Shown: positions 11,101-23,253 of the stretch, one piece after another | How the letters are laid out: each line of letters opens with the position of its first letter | Position numbering within the stretch: the first letter of the stretch is position 1 | The notes under the pieces: model-generated | Database searches by the model: none | What the model was told of the DNA's origin: nothing | Seen by the model: only the letters and a program-made list of their open reading frames with translations | Position numbers and translations under genes: made by a program | Assembly: GCA_900155495.1 (NCBI GenBank) | Contig: FTLJ01000227.1 | Location: 62,001 to 126,000 of the forward strand | Length of the DNA stretch: 64,000 nucleotides | Source of the DNA: Porogramme epimiltina | Taxonomy: Eukaryota > Basidiomycota > Agaricomycetes > Polyporales > Polyporaceae | Direction: 5' to 3'

Positions 11101-13185
11101 CGCAAAAGCGGCTATTGGGACATCACCGTGCTCGGCGGCGGGAGAAACGTCGGGTTAATCATTTTGTGCTGAGGTTCTCAGATCGAGTCGTAGGCGAAAC
11201 GCGACCGGCTGAACGGAGATCGAGATGATGACTGGTGGGAAAATGACCAGAGAAAGCGCCCTTTCGACCCACGACCGTCGGAGGTGGTGCGCCTCGCAAA
11301 GGCCAGCCGCGAAGCTATCGCGACCCACGTTCCCTTTCTCGCGAGACGTGTACGTCATCGACTCGTCGCTCCTATGTGTGCCTGGTCAGAGCGAGGATGC
11401 AGGAATTTCGGTTTCAAGAGCATCGAGCTGCTCCCACCTGCTCATGAAGGGGGCCGGGATAGAAGAGGGCAGGCGGGTTTGGCCGTACGCCAAAGAAATT
11501 TAGGCCATGCGCCGCTATTCCGGCCGTGACGAAGGGGGAATCGGCCAGTTCAGTCAAAAGCTGTTGAACACGGAGGTTGCTATAATCATGAGAGAACGTC
11601 CCGGACCCCAGAGGCGTATTCGACTTGTGCCTGAGATTGGTGAGGCCCCATTGCACGAGGACACACTACAATATGGCGCTACGGTGGGTATTAGTGGTCC
11701 TACGGCACGCCGGGGGGCGTATCGTAAGCCGCCGTAAGTCAAATGATGTAACTAAAGATGTCAGGTGTGTTCGACTAAGGATAATTTGGCTGGCTCAAAG
11801 ACCAAGTGCTGATTTCAGTTGCACTCTCTAGGAGGAAAGCGGGGCGAAGTGCGCCGAATGGATGACAGTGAGGGAATTTTGCTTAGAGTGAGATTAGAGA
11901 GACGGGACCGAGGGCGTCGGAGAGCACGTACGCAATTCGCACGCGGCGACGCGATGACCCGGCCTGGGCTCAGTGTATCGTGCATAGCGCCGCGGGGGTG
12001 GGGAGTGATCGGGGAGCGGGATTGAGCCCCTGGGTTCCCAGAGGTTCCCATCGTTGGGAAACCCGAAGTTACAGGGATCAGAGCTCGATGCTGCGCGCGT
12101 CGCGCAACCGAGCGAACCGCACTGAGCGAATCGAACACTGGGAGATGGTGCAAGGCAAGAGAGATCATACTCCGCGATGTGAGGCGAGCAAATACTTGCT
12201 TACCATGAACCTACTACGGTCGCGAGACCTGCTCTTCCTATGGGGAAGATGAACATAGGTGTAAGAGGTAACTCAGGCAAGCGCGCAAGACTCCCGACGC
12301 GGTGGACGGAGATAACCGGAGGGCTGTTTCCCGATATGGCAGGATATCTCGGTCACCGCCACCGCCCCGGCAGGACGCGGCGTCGGCTGTTGCCCGATGC
12401 GGTTGTGGGTCTCCGACTCTGTTTCCGCCGCCCCGCCGCCATGCTCCAGCTGCCCCCTCCCTGCCTCCCGCCCCCCTCGCCCACTTCTCCCCACCTGCAA
12501 AATTGTGTGCATCGCTTCTCCATGTCATACGTACAAGTTTCGACGGAGGGGCGGCCTAGCACCCCCCTGTGTGCCCACCTGCCACTGTAGACTGGCTCGC
12601 TTTGAAGCTTGAAGCTAGCCTTGCATTTGCCCCAGAGCCTCCGTCTCCATCCGTCATCGCCGTGAGAGACGCTAAACTCTTTACGATACTCCGCAGTCCG
12701 CGCATTCTGCTGTAACGTCCGCAGGAACGATCACTACGCCCGCCCGCAGCTTGCGCATCACCGCCGTGTTCTTCAATCGCAGGTGCAGAACAATTTATTC
12801 GTCCTGGACATGCCCCAAAACGTCTCCCGTACTGACACGTTAATCTCAGATGGCACGCGAGATCACATTTCACGCTTGGTACCGCTGCTTCCATCATTTT
12901 CTACCAACAATAGACATCCGCCCCTGAACACACCAATCGGCAGACGGTCGTCTTTCTACAACGTCGAGAGACCCGACGAACTGGTGAGCAGAAAGCTTAA
13001 CCTCTCTCTTTCTACTGCCTTTTACACGTACCCACAGCCATTCGCCCGACGGCCGCACCATTCAATCCTTACCGATGACGTTCCAGCCCGTCAGCACAGG
13101 GCGCACTCTGCCCAAACCACCGGCAGCACCTTCATCGCGAGCCCCGCTTACAGCGAGCATCCATCGCCAGCTCTCTAGGGGGTGA
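8119..13185. other. Five kb without a supportable gene
   Basis: I see no recognisable domain and no chain of exons with matching splice phases on either strand. A few frames stay open for 100-170 codons (for example 9538-10044 +, 8974-9357 - and 11815-12168 -), but overlapping frames are open at the same places and the translations are rich in Arg, Ser and Cys, as expected of shadow frames in GC-rich DNA. The last kilobase is pyrimidine-rich and probably belongs to the laccase promoter. Relics of old mobile elements could be present but I cannot point to any. Confidence 0.4.
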
Positions 13186-13193
13186 TATATAAA
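13186..13193 (+). promoter_or_regulatory. TATA box of the laccase gene
   Basis: TATATAAA lies 79 bases before the laccase ATG at 13272, in a context (ggtgatatataaag) and at a distance usual for strongly expressed fungal genes. The stretch between it and the ATG is pyrimidine-rich (tcctctcttcaacttcccc), as is typical around fungal transcription starts. I did not find a convincing metal-response element nearby. Confidence 0.7.
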
Positions 13194-13271
13194 GTGCAAA
13201 GACACGCACCCTTATACATCAACTCCTCTCTTCAACTTCCCCACTTGAGCACTATCCGGTCGTCTCCAGCC

Positions 13272-15396
13272 ATGTCCAACTTCAAAGCCCTGCTGTCCTA
13301 CACCGCTCTGTCGCTCGTCGCGACTGCCTACGCCGCCATCGGTCCTGTCGCCGACCTCAACATCACCAACGCCGACATCAGCCCCGACGGCTTCACCCGC
13401 GCTGCCGTTGTGACGAATGGCGTCTTCCCTGGGCCCCTCATCACGGCCAACAAGGTGAATATAGTGTTTTTATTGAGTCTGCGATGTCGCTCACGCAACC
13501 TTATCTATAGGGCGATACCTTCCAGTTGAATGTCATCGACCAGTTGACCAACCACACGATGTTGAAGTCGACGAGCATCGTGAGTGCATTGTCGCACTGC
13601 TCCGGCGGCTCGTACTCATTGTCGTAAACCTCTAGCACTGGCACGGGTTCTTCCAGAAGGGGACCAACTGGGCTGACGGGCCTGCGTTCATCAACCAGTG
13701 CCCCATCTCCACCGGAAACTCCTTCCTGTATCAATTCGATACCACCACCCAAGCTGGTACGTGGCCGGTGTGATATGCCTATAGGTTCTACTCTTAATTC
13801 GGGTTGAACATAGGAACCTTCTGGTACCACAGTCATCTGTCGACCCAATACTGTGATGGTCTTCGAGGCCCGCTCGTTGTCTACGACCCCAACGACCCCC
13901 ACGCTGACCTCTACGACGTCGACGATGGTACGTAGCTTGCGTTTTTTCTTTAGTCGTTATCTCACTCAGTGGATTATAGACAGCACAGTCATTACTCTCG
14001 CCGATTGGTACCACACCGCTGCCAGGCTTGGAGGCCGCTTCCCGTGAGTATCGCTGTGTACCTGAAGCGTCTATGGATGTTCACCATCGTAAATCGTTAG
14101 GACGGCGGATTCCACTCTGATCAACGGTCTCGGTCGCAGCTCGTCCACCCCCAATGCTGACCTGGCTGTGATCAACGTGACCCAGGGCAAACGGTAGGTG
14201 TGACTGCAACGCTTACTGCCGCATCACCTGACAAGTTTCCTCAGGTACCGGTTCCGTCTTGTGTCCATCTCGTGCGACCCGAACTACGTGTTCAGCATCG
14301 ACAACCACACGATGACCGTCATTGAGGCCGACACCGTCAACACCCAGCCGCTGGAGGTGGACAGCATCCAGATCTTCGTCGCTCAGCGTTACTCGTTCGT
14401 TGTAAGTGTCCATTACTCTCACGAGTGCCTCTACAGGGATCTTACGCGCATTGCCTAGCTCGACGCGAACCAGCCCATTGACAACTACTGGGTCCGCGCG
14501 AACCCCAACATCGGCACGGTCGACTTCACGGACGGCATCAACTCGGCCATTTTGCGCTATGACGGCGCTGCCGATGCCGAACCCTCCGCCACCACCGCGC
14601 CGACGCTGACCAACCAACTCGTGGAGGCGGACCTTCATCCTCTTGACTCTATGCCGGTGGTCCGTAGTCATTTCCATTATACCCCCATACAATCGCTCAC
14701 TCAACCGATCATAGCCTGGCTCCCCTGTATCGGGCGGTGTGGACATGGCTATCAACTTCGCCTTGAACTTTGTAAGTTATCATCTATCTATCTCCTTGAG
14801 AGGGCGCTATTCTCACGCTAAGGCACTCAGAACGGCACGAACTTCTTCATCAACAACGCCAGCTTCGTTCCACCCACCGTCCCGGTGCTGCTCCAGATCA
14901 TGAGCGGCGCCAGCACCGCCCAGGATCTCCTCCCCTCCGGTAGCATTTATTCACTTCCGTCCAACTCCACCATCGAGCTGTCCTTCCCGGCCACGAACAG
15001 CGCGCCCGGCGGGCCCCACCCTTTCCATCTCCACGGTGTAAGTCACTCCTATGTACGCGCCGCGCGCCCTCCTCTAACCTGCACGTCGGCTTCTCTTAGC
15101 ACGTGTTCGCCGTCGTCCGCAGCGCCAACAGCACGACGTACAACTACGACGACCCGATCTGGCGCGACGTCGTGAGCATCGGCACCGCCGCGGACAACGA
15201 CAACGTCACCATCCGGTTCGAGACGAACAACCCCGGCCCGTGGTTCCTCCACTGCCACATCGACTACCACCTCGAGGCCGGCTTCGCGGTCGTGATGGCC
15301 GAAGACATCGCGGACACTTCCGCGGCGAACGCGGTCACGCAGGAGTGGTCGGACCTCTGCCCGACCTACGACGCGCTCTCGACTGACGATCAGTGA
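13272..15396 (+). CDS. Secreted laccase (multicopper oxidase, EC 1.10.3.2)
   Basis: Oxidises phenols with reduction of O2 to water; in white-rot fungi it acts outside the cell on lignin-related and other phenolics. Eleven exons (13272-13454, 13511-13579, 13636-13756, 13814-13927, 13980-14043, 14101-14193, 14245-14401, 14459-14659, 14715-14771, 14831-15037, 15100-15396) give 520 residues, the normal length. A signal peptide of about 21 residues ([21 protein letters not shown]) precedes the mature start [10 protein letters not shown]. All four copper motifs are intact: [50 protein letters not shown] and [17 protein letters not shown]. The residue ten after the type-1 Cys is Phe, which goes with high redox potential. 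Wording is close to Trametes-type laccases. It stands alone between gene-free DNA and the HSPA12-like cluster. Confidence 0.97.
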
Positions 15397-16456
15397 ACGG
15401 CATGGTCGAGCTGTTTGGCTTATCCGAGGCGCAGAGACGAGCTGGTCGCGGGCGAGCACGGTAATAGGCTATTTGGGCTTTATGGTCATCGGAAAATGTT
15501 TTGAACGGTCTGAGTATGGTACCATTGGAGCGCTTATGCTTCTGCCTGGGCTTTTGTAGTCGATATATTTGCATAATCAGTGGACATCTTTTCTCCCTGC
15601 CAAATAGTGTGGACATGGGCTCGTGGGCTGGATTGTGCAAGGCAGAGTATAGAGTCGCTACACGTGCCCAACTTGAACTTCCTTCTTGGAGCGCGCGCGG
15701 ATCCATGCATCTCCGCGACCCATGCGCGGCTCTATCTCCGCATGTACTCCGCGTGCATCTGCGGTCGCCCTCGTGTACTCACTATCGCCCTACACCCGTG
15801 CTGGGGTGCAGATCTCCTGCAAGACCAATAGTGCTGAGTGACATTCGTAACTTACTCTAGACTTCGAGCACTCTAGCCTGCCTCGCTAGACGTTTGGTGC
15901 CTAAATTGGGCTGGCATCAGCGGAGTTCAAATTTGCCAGGCTGAGACTTCTCGCCTCTGAGCGCTTCGGACCTGTGACGAGACCAAGTCCCGCACGACGA
16001 TGATGTCGCAGTATGCTCCTGCCCAAAATGACAATGTTCTCCTTCCTGACCAATACACGCTCACTCGATGGAGGTCAATATGAGAGAGTACTACTATGGG
16101 AGCTACTTGCACGCACTTGTACCCCGATGTCAAGAGTCCTGAAGGTGCGCCGTGACCGGTTTCAGGGCTCCCGGGACTCGCTGCTGATATGGCGGTTCAC
16201 AGTGCTTCTTGCGCAGGCGGGAATGTCCACTTTGAGTGGAACTATGCTCTAAAACCGATTATACTAGGTGGCACGCCGCTTGTGCGCGACGTAGAAGGTT
16301 TCGGGTGTCAACGTCTTCTGTTCTCACCCTTTTCGAGAACGCATTACCGCAGCAACCTCCAGCTTTTCCCACCACTTCCATCAGCCGCCTTGGAATACAC
16401 AAGTATAGCGAGTGACCACAGTCGGGTGCTGCAGCTCCTTGCTACTCCCGCTCTCT
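15397..16456. other. Intergenic, laccase 3' side and copy 2 upstream region
   Basis: About 1.06 kb with no exon chain I can support. It should hold the laccase terminator and the promoter of the HSPA12-like gene at 16457. No TATA box as clear as that of the laccase is present just before 16457. Confidence 0.5.
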
Positions 16457-19003
16457 ATGCCGAAGCCCACCCTCTCTCCGTACAAAGGCGCGAAGAAAAC
16501 TCTCGTCCTCAGTATTGACGTGGGGACAACATATTCGGGGATCTCGTATGCAATCCTTGATCCTGGCGAGGCTCCGGAGATTAGGCCCATCCTGCGGTGC
16601 GTTATTGCGAGCTCTTTCCCGTCCCCTTCCCGTCTAAACGACAGCCACTGCAGGTACCCCGGACGAGAGAACACACCGAAAGACTATCGAGTGCCGACCA
16701 TCGTATGCTATCGTCCCAATGGCGTTGTGTACGCATGTGGTGCAGAAGCGGAGGCCTTGGAGGAAGACTCCGACAGTGACTTTGTGGATGTTGCAGAGAA
16801 CGAGCCAAAGATGGAGGACCTGCAATTCGTGCGTCGGTACGTAACAATGCTTCGTTGTCGCAGATATGTATGGTGACTATATCTGGTGGTAATAGCTTCA
16901 AGCTTCACCTCCGCCCCGACAGCGTTAGTGCATCGGATGTGATCAAGAAGAACCTCCCTCCTCTACCTTTTGGCAAGTCCATAGTCCAAGTGTTCGCCGA
17001 CTTCCTCAAGTACTTGTTCGCGTGCGCGCGCAAGTACATCATCGAGAGCGTCGCCAACGGCAAGTCCCTGTGGAGCCAAGTGGAACGCGATGTCGTGTTT
17101 GTCCTCGCACATCCTAACGGGTGGGAGGGCCCGCAGCAAAACAAGATGCGCGACGCCGCAGTCCTCGCTGGACTTGTCCCTGACACCAACGCCGGTCGAG
17201 ATCGCATCCACTTCGTCACGGAAGGCGAGGCCAGCGTTCACTACTGCATACAGAACGGACTTATTGGCAACGAGGAGAAGGTGTGTACTACTGTATGATT
17301 GCGTGAGACGTACGTCTGCTCATCTTTAGTTTGGCTAGGACGGAAGCTCTAGCGATGACGTGATGATCGTCGATGCCGGTGGTGGGACTGTCGATCTCAG
17401 CAGCTACACGTTCACCTCTACTGCACCCCTCACGGCCTCCGAAATCGCACCTCCTGGATGTGAGTATCGTATCAATACACCATTGCTCGAGGTACTGAAT
17501 GTGTTTAAAGGCATCTTGGAGGGTTCTACCATCGTCACAAGGAGGGTCGAACAGTTCTTGAAAGGTACATTCCATGTATCCCCACGTTATCCATTCGTTG
17601 ACGAAGTCTCTCGCCTTCAGAACGCTTCAAGGGCACCGAGTACGGAAAAGAGAGGGAGATCAAAGTGATGGTCAAGGACTTCGACATGACCCTGAAGCTG
17701 CTCTTCAAAGCGTCATCCACTAGACCCGTTCGAATCAATCACCACTTGCATAACCGCGACGATCCTAAGCTGAAGCTGAAGCGCGGCTATCCAGTCTTGA
17801 CTCCGTGAGTGGTAGCACCTGGCTCCTGCTTCTAGAGCGTCTTGATATACTTACATATCATCGCTGGCGGGAAGGGAGGAGATGGAATCATTCTTCCGAC
17901 CCGCGCTGGACGGGATTCTCGGAGAAATCCGCACACAGTTCCAGAGAGCCAGCTCGCCCATCTCCGTACGTCGATGGTTCTCCCCTCAACGCGTTTTGCA
18001 CTCACATCCACCTTCGATATGCACAGACAGCATTTCTCCTGGGCGGCTTCTCGTCCAACGATTGGTTATACGAGAAACTGAAGGGCGCTCTTGAGGAGCA
18101 ATTCGGCCTATCTCTGTCTCGCCCTTCTTCATTCACGTATGTTCCAACTTGCTTGACGGTATATTTATGTATATCACTAATGAAACGACCCCACAGGAGC
18201 AAGGAGGTCGCTGACGGCGGCGTTTCCTTCTATTTGGAGGGCTTCGTCACGCACCGTGTCATCAAGCAGACTTACGGAACTTCTACGGCTGTTTATTTCC
18301 TTCCCTTCCTTCCAGACCACATAGCGCGTGCAGATCAAGTGATGCTCGGCCCCCAAGGTCCAATGCTTCCGGGCGGGTTTGCCGCCCTTCTGACCAAAGT
18401 ATGTGCTATTTGAAATCTCACTCGCAGTATTCAACGGGAGCCAACAACGTCTTCAGGGATCTCGAGTGAAAGACAATGAGGAGTTTTCTGAGTCGTTCTG
18501 TCGCATGGTTCCAAACCCCCACAGTAACAATACACTGCGCAACTTCTCCACGGAGATCATGTCTTACTGCGGTCCGGAAAACACCGTTCCTCAGTGGCTC
18601 GACGTCACTCCAGGTGCGTACATCTCATGCTTTCCGGCCCAACCTAGTGCTCACTCCACGACAATAGAGCGTTTTAAGCGCGTCTGCATCGTCCATGCCG
18701 ATCTCACGAAGGTTGAAGCCGAGAGGCGAGACGACGGCATCATCCCGTACTTCGTCAGGAAGTTCAAGGTTGTGTTCATCTGTGGTCCCGAGCTCAAAGC
18801 ACAGATCCGATGGGAAGAGAATGTGAGCCGCTCCTCCTCCCTCTTGCTGACCTGGTAGCGCAAGCCTCGAGCTGACGTCACTTCGTTTCGGCGCCCCAGG
18901 GGGTAGAGAAGAGGTATGTCCTTCTGTTATATCCTCCGTGAAGTCTCATTTAACATTTTCTCCCTCCTACAGGGGGCAGGCGCAAATCGTGTACGACGAG
19001 TAA
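16457..19003 (+). CDS. HSPA12-like Hsp70-family ATPase, copy 2
   Basis: Thirteen exons (16457-16596, 16654-16836, 16896-17280, 17339-17459, 17511-17564, 17621-17804, 17875-17965, 18027-18136, 18197-18398, 18457-18613, 18668-18822, 18900-18913, 18973-19003) give 608 residues. The nucleotide-binding fold shows phosphate-1 (LSIDVGTTYSGISYAILDPG), phosphate-2 (IVDAGGGTVDLSSYTF) and the adenosine motif (FLLGGFSSNDWLYEKL). Members bind ATP; in animals HSPA12 proteins have signalling and scaffold roles, while the fungal ones are uncharacterised. There is no peptide-binding domain and no EEVD tail; the end is GQAQIVYDE. One exon is only 14 nt long. Copies 3 and 4 share every intron position, so this copy anchors their models. 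Confidence 0.85.
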
Positions 19004-19827
19004 CAAGTGCCAGTGTCTCGATTTCATCAAGTGACACGATGTTCTTATCGGGAATCGAACGCGAATCCGAACCTGTGGCCTGAGCCTTGAGGCTAAGGCG
19101 GGGCTAGAATCTCGATGACGCTCCCTGTGTTGACCTCTGTATAGTATGAACTCCTGTACTTGTCGTGGCTGCTGTACTTGATATGTACTGTACCCTCGCA
19201 AATATTCCTTGAACGAGCGAACGTATCGTTTTCCGAAACTTGGCTGCGGCCGGGTTCGAACTCACGTCCACCAGTACGCCGCCGGAACCGGCACGAATAC
19301 ATCAGCGGGATTTCAAATGGGACTTACAACCTTTCTTTGCGGAGTTTCAACCTCAACTGACGCGGCAAGTCAGCCTTGACCGTCGATTGTTCTCGGCACG
19401 AACGACTGCTTTCACGTTCTGACACCCAGAGTTTGTGTGGGCACGCGGGTGATTCTCGAAAAAGTGAGCCTACACGTCTATCCGCCTAGACCGTGAAAGT
19501 GCATCGTTCTAAACATCGCTAGCAGCCTCTGACGCGACGGTGATCATGACCGTTGTACACCCTGATTGACCAGCTCTAGAACCAGACGCCACATTTACCA
19601 GCGACCATGGTTGTTTTGTAGTTTTCCGTGCTCGAAAGTTCCTTAGTCTGCATGGCATGCAGCACGCTGCCAAGGCGCACGCGACGGGGCCATTCGAAGC
19701 AGCACGGCACGCTCTCCCACCGTGGTCCCTTATCACTACCGCAGCATCCCTCTTCCTATCCGTAAGCTCCCCCCAGTGGCGGGCTTGCTGCAGGTTCCCT
19801 TGAATCACTTCCACCTCACAGCTTGCA
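19004..19827. other. Spacer between HSPA12-like copies 2 and 3, with tRNA-like B-box motifs
   Basis: No gene. Two sequences resemble the RNA polymerase III B box (consensus GGTTCGANNCC): CGTTCGATTCC on the minus strand at 19051-19061 and GGTTCGAACTC on the plus strand at 19253-19263. Neither sits in a foldable complete tRNA: the T-stem or anticodon arm fails. They may be relics of tRNA-derived short repeats. The promoter of copy 3 must lie in the last few hundred bases. Confidence 0.35.
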
Positions 19828-22362
19828 ATGCCGAAGCTCTCTTTATCTCCCTACGCAGGCTCGAAGAAGGCTCTCGTTCTTAGCATCGATGTCGGAACGA
19901 CGTACTCTGGAATATCTTACGCTATGCTGGACCCCGGAGAGGTCCCAGAGATCAAACCCGTCCTTCGGTACGTTCTTGTTGCAGCTTTCCATCCCTTTTC
20001 GCATCCTTACGAGGAATGCAGGTATCCCGGGCGGGAGAACACCCCAAACGACTATCGAGTGCCGACCATCGTATGCTACCGTCCCAATGGCACAGTCTAT
20101 GCCTGCGGAGCAGAGGCGGAGGCCGTAGAGGATGATGCAGATAGTGGATTTGTGGATCTGGCTGAGGATGATATTGAGGACCTCACGTTCGTGCGTCGGT
20201 GAGCAGTCCTGAGCGTCCCCTATGTTGACATCGATAGTGACAACGCCTTTCTACCATAGCTTCAAACTCCACCTCCGCCCCGAGAGCGTCGGTGCCTCGG
20301 AGGACGTAAGGAGAAATCTCCCACCCCTTCCCCGAGGCAAGACCGTGATCCAGGTCTTCGCTGACTTCCTCAAGTACATGTTCGCATGTGCCCGCAAGTA
20401 CATCATCGAGAGCGCCGCCAACGGCATGTCCCTTTGGAACCAAGTAGAACACGAGATTGCGTTCGTCCTCACTCACCCGAACGGGTGGGAAGGTTTACAG
20501 CAAAGCAAGATGCGCGATGCGGCGGTCCTCGCGAGGCTCGTTCCCGACACGGACACCGGCCGAAACAGGGTCCACTTCGTGACTGAAGGCGAGGCCAGCG
20601 TACACTACTGTGTGCAGAAAGGACTTATCGGAGACACGGAGAAGGTCTGTGTTTTAGCTTCTTATGATACTCCCTTACGGGTATTTACGATGCCTTAGGA
20701 TGAGAGCTCCAGTAGTGAGGTGATGGTCGTCGATGCTGGTGGAGGAACCGTGGACCTGAGCAGCTACACGTTCACCTCGACGGCGCCGCTTTCCGCGTCA
20801 GAGATCGCGCCTCCCGGCTGTGAGTATTTTATTATATATCCTTCCACCTGAATACTGAGAGTGTCCAAGGTATTTTCGAAGGATCTACTATGGTGACGGA
20901 GAGGGCTGAGAAATTCCTCAGGGGTGTGTGATCCTTATACCATGCCTATTCTTATGGGCTGACAAAATTGCATTCAGAGTGCTTCAAAGGCACCGCTTAT
21001 GGGGAAGATGCGGAGATCAAAGCTATGGTCAAGGACTTCGACACGAACTTGAAGACATTGTTCAAGGCCTCGTCTACCAGGCCCGTTCGTATCAATCATC
21101 ATTTGCACAATCGGGACGACCCCAGGCTGGGGCTGAAGCGTGGTTATCCTGTTTTGACCCCGTGGGTTGACAGTGCTATGCCTGATATGCCCTTGAAAAG
21201 CGTCCTGTACTGACAGAGCCAAACAGGGATAAGATGGAATCATTCTTCCGACCCGCACTAGACGGCATCATCACAGAAATTCGCACCCAAATCCAGACGG
21301 CCACATCGCCAATATCTGTTCGTCTCCCACTTATAATATCTCAGGCGCTTCCTCACATGCGATGGAAATTCGTACAGACAGCGTTTCTTCTGGGCGGGTT
21401 TTCCTCCAATGATTGGCTCTACGAGAAGCTTAAACATGCTCTCGAGGATCAGTTCGGCTTGTCCCTGTCGCGCCCATCCTCCTTCAAGTGCGTTGGTTCT
21501 CGGCAAACCTTTTCAACGTCCCATTCAATTGTTCTTATTTTCACAGGAGCAAGGAAGTAGCCGATGGAGGCGTTTCTTTCTATCTAGAGAACTTCGTCAC
21601 GCATCGCGTAATCAAGCATACGTATGGGGTTCTCGTGTTGGTCGAATATCGCCCGTCATTCCCCGAACATTTAGCACGTGCACACAAGGTCACACCTTCT
21701 GCAAAAGGGCTTTGTCTTCCCGATGGTTTCGCCACCATTCTAGTAAAGGTATATCTATTCTCTTTCGACTATACCTAAACGTTGACATATTTTCTAGGGG
21801 TCGCGTGCCAGAACTGATGAAGAGTTTTCGAAATCTTTCCGTCTCATTCTTGCACGTCCAGACGATCGCGACCAAGGCCGCGATTTAGCCACGGAGATCA
21901 TCTCGTACTCCGGTTCAGAAACTGCCATGCCTCATTGGGCCGATATGACGCTCGGTAAGCCTCTAAGGACGATGCATCGTTTCGACGGAACAATCTTTCA
22001 CCTATATTCTGAATGCAGGACTGTTCAAACGTGCGTGTGTCGTCCACGCGGATCTATCGAAAGTTGCAGTGGAGAAAACTTTCGGGGACGGGAGGATCCC
22101 TTACTACACAAAGGCGTTGGACGTTGTCTTCGTCTGCGGCCCCGAGCTCAAAGCCCAAATCCGTTGGAAGGAAAACGTACGTCTTCGCTTCTTGTTTCTT
22201 GGCGTACCAAGATTTCGACCTCGTAGCTGACATGAAAATTGACCCGACACCCAAGGGTGTGGAGAAGAGGTACCTACTCCAATCACGCCTGCTCTCAAAG
22301 TGACACTGACGTTGCTTGGTCGCTGATACAGGGGACATGCACAAATTGTGTACGACGAGTAA
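19828..22362 (+). CDS. HSPA12-like Hsp70-family ATPase, copy 3
   Basis: Same exon plan as copy 2. Starts at ATG 19828 (MPKLSLSPYAGSKKALVL), contains LSIDVGTTYSGISYAMLDPG, VVDAGGGTVDLSSYTF and FLLGGFSSNDWLYEKL, and ends GHAQIVYDE with TAA at 22360-22362. All exons remain open when joined at the positions proven by copies 2 and 4. Two donors are weaker than in the paralogs (gtgggt near 21162, gttcgt near 21319). The segment near the 21780-21955 exon (SRARTDEEFSKSFRLILARP) is the most diverged part compared with copies 2 and 4. Loss of introns is not seen, so the copy arose by DNA duplication. Confidence 0.85.
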
Positions 22363-23253
22363 CGCGGGCTACTCTATCTCGTTTTGCGCTACAGCTAGTA
22401 CCAAAGTTGCACAAGAACGTAGTGTTGCATGCTGTTTTGGTTCTTTGTGAAGTGCTAAATCCCACACCTATTGTAAAGTTTGGAATCTATATGAGTTCTC
22501 ATTGATATCACTCGTAAATTGTAACAGATTGTAGAGGGCATAAAGAGTCGTTTGTAGTTAGCCCGTGGCATTTAAGAAAGGGACACAATTTCTTACCAAT
22601 TTCGCCCTAGGAAATGTTGTAATGCACGCTGTGCATCCCGAAGCCCAAATCCGGTAATCGATCAGCGGAGCTCAAAATATAATGTGGTAGGCCAGCGCGG
22701 AGTAAGTCCTGAGTTTGAATATTCCCAGGCTCCCTGCCTCCCCGCTTGCGCGACCGACCAACTGCCGACGCCGACGGTGTTTCGAACCAAATGGTCTGGT
22801 CATTGGCACACTCCAGCTCTCCTCCAACAGCTGACCTCGGTGTTCTATGATGAGGGGCTCCTATTTGACTCATCGACTCAACCTCCTCTCAGGGACACCC
22901 TTTATGACATTGGCACCCTGAAGTCACCTATTAAAGTTGCATTATATTTAGCTGGGTGAGAGCGAACCTCATCCGCGGGTGACACTGGCTGCTGCGATAC
23001 CGAAAGCATTGGCATCAGGTGTGAGTGGGCAGTCCCCTTTACGCGAGTTCCGAATCAACTTCTTTGACACGCTACAAAGGATGCACATGAAATCATTTGA
23101 AGCGGCTTCCTCTTCCGGCGTCATCGGCCGTCAGGTACAAATTACCGCAGCATCCCTCTTTAAGTTCTCCGTTTCCCCCGCAACTCTACTCTTGCTCCAA
23201 TAACATCCGGTTCTCAGTCAACACTCAGATTCTGGTCGCTCCCAGTCGCCGCT
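22363..23253. other. Spacer between HSPA12-like copies 3 and 4, with degenerate tRNA-like motif
   Basis: No gene. Around 22685-22725 the sequence reads like a decayed tRNA: ggtaggccagcgcgg, then gagtttgaatattcc, about the spacing of A and B boxes. It does not fold as a tRNA. The minus-strand frame 22607-22873 over this point is a product of that element, not a gene. The last 300 bases should be the promoter of copy 4. Confidence 0.35.

Noticed and set aside
16300..16456. Heat-shock element before HSPA12-like copy 2
   Set aside because: GAA and TTC triplets are present but never in the required nGAAnnTTCn spacing repeated three times.
19160..19360. Plus-strand frame with RPGSNSRPPVRRR
   Set aside because: This wording is what a tRNA-like T-arm sequence gives when translated; it overlaps the B-box-like motif and has no other support.
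22607..22873. 88-codon minus-strand frame
   Set aside because: Lies across the degenerate tRNA-like element and has no coding features.
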